This document shows positions 5,377 through 5,460 of a stretch of DNA of 5,460 nucleotides, one piece after another. The DNA is taken from positions 1,659 through 7,118 of the forward strand of contig DQCG01000479.1 in the NCBI GenBank assembly GCA_003533825.1. The letters are read 5' to 3'. Within the stretch, counting starts at the first letter, position 1. The number at the start of each line of letters is the position of its first letter. Under the pieces are notes generated by a model. That model searched no databases. It was not told the DNA's origin and saw only the letters and a list, made by a program, of their open reading frames with translations. Made by a program: the position numbers and the translations under genes. Source of the stretch: Phycisphaerales bacterium. GTDB taxonomy: Bacteria > Planctomycetota > Phycisphaerae > Sedimentisphaerales > Anaerobacaceae.

Positions 5377-5460
5377 TCACAGAATCACACGTTTAATACC
5401 GTCGACAAGTCGTTTTTCACCGAAGTTTACTATCAGGCCCCTTCTGAGGTTTGTTGCCTT
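5377..5460 (-). CDS. GxxExxY-like protein, C-terminal end (cut by window edge)
   Basis: The minus frame entering at 5460 reads KATNLRRGLIVNFGEKRLVDGIKRVIL and stops with TGA at 5379-5377. This closely follows the usual C-terminus of GxxExxY family proteins (a pattern like LKATGLRLGLLINF...L..GIKR), small proteins of about 125 residues that I recall as PD-(D/E)XK nuclease-like, of unsettled function. The part carrying the name-giving motif and any catalytic residues is outside the window, so activity cannot be judged. The stop codon abuts a truncated CACAGAG repeat. Confidence 0.72.
   Translation of the reverse strand, partial: KATNLRRGLIVNFGEKRLVDGIKRVIL

Overview
The window reads like an accessory patch of a bacterial chromosome, most likely from the Planctomycetota (Phycisphaerae-like) or a neighbouring PVC or environmental lineage. 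The clues are a DUF4190 gene followed directly by a DUF2752 gene, a divergent GroES, 40-bp CACAGAG-rich repeats, and a GxxExxY-type protein end. This placement is inference; no rRNA or other firm marker is present. All genes I accept lie on the minus strand, so transcription runs from high to low coordinates.

In transcription order (right to left) the window holds: the last 27 codons of a GxxExxY-like protein (5377-5460); two repeat copies in one orientation (5318-5375); an AT-rich FRG-domain gene (4382-5269); a tandem array of the same repeat in the opposite orientation (4246-4380); argF, ornithine carbamoyltransferase (3295-4206); a complete type II restriction-modification (R-M) operon of the MjaI/CTAG type, made of methyltransferase, a small cysteine-rich protein and endonuclease (3292 down to 913); a promoter and a divergent groES (903-509); a DUF4190 membrane protein gene broken by a one-base frameshift (458-140); and the start of a DUF2752 membrane protein running off the left edge.

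Base composition is mosaic. One sampled 60-base line in argF has 36 G+C and one in groES has 31, while sampled lines in the endonuclease and FRG genes have 22 each. The simplest reading is that argF, groES, DUF4190 and DUF2752 are resident genes, and that the R-M operon and the FRG cassette are imports on either side of argF. The methyltransferase starts 2 bases after the argF stop and the small Cys-rich gene overlaps the methyltransferase by 8 bases, so argF, methyltransferase, Cys-rich gene and endonuclease could be one transcript.

The points most worth a second look are the methyltransferase's C-terminal staphylococcal-nuclease-like domain with apparently lost catalytic residues, the unrecognised Cys-rich gene inside the R-M operon, and the FRG gene bracketed by two identical 30-bp repeats in inverted orientation.
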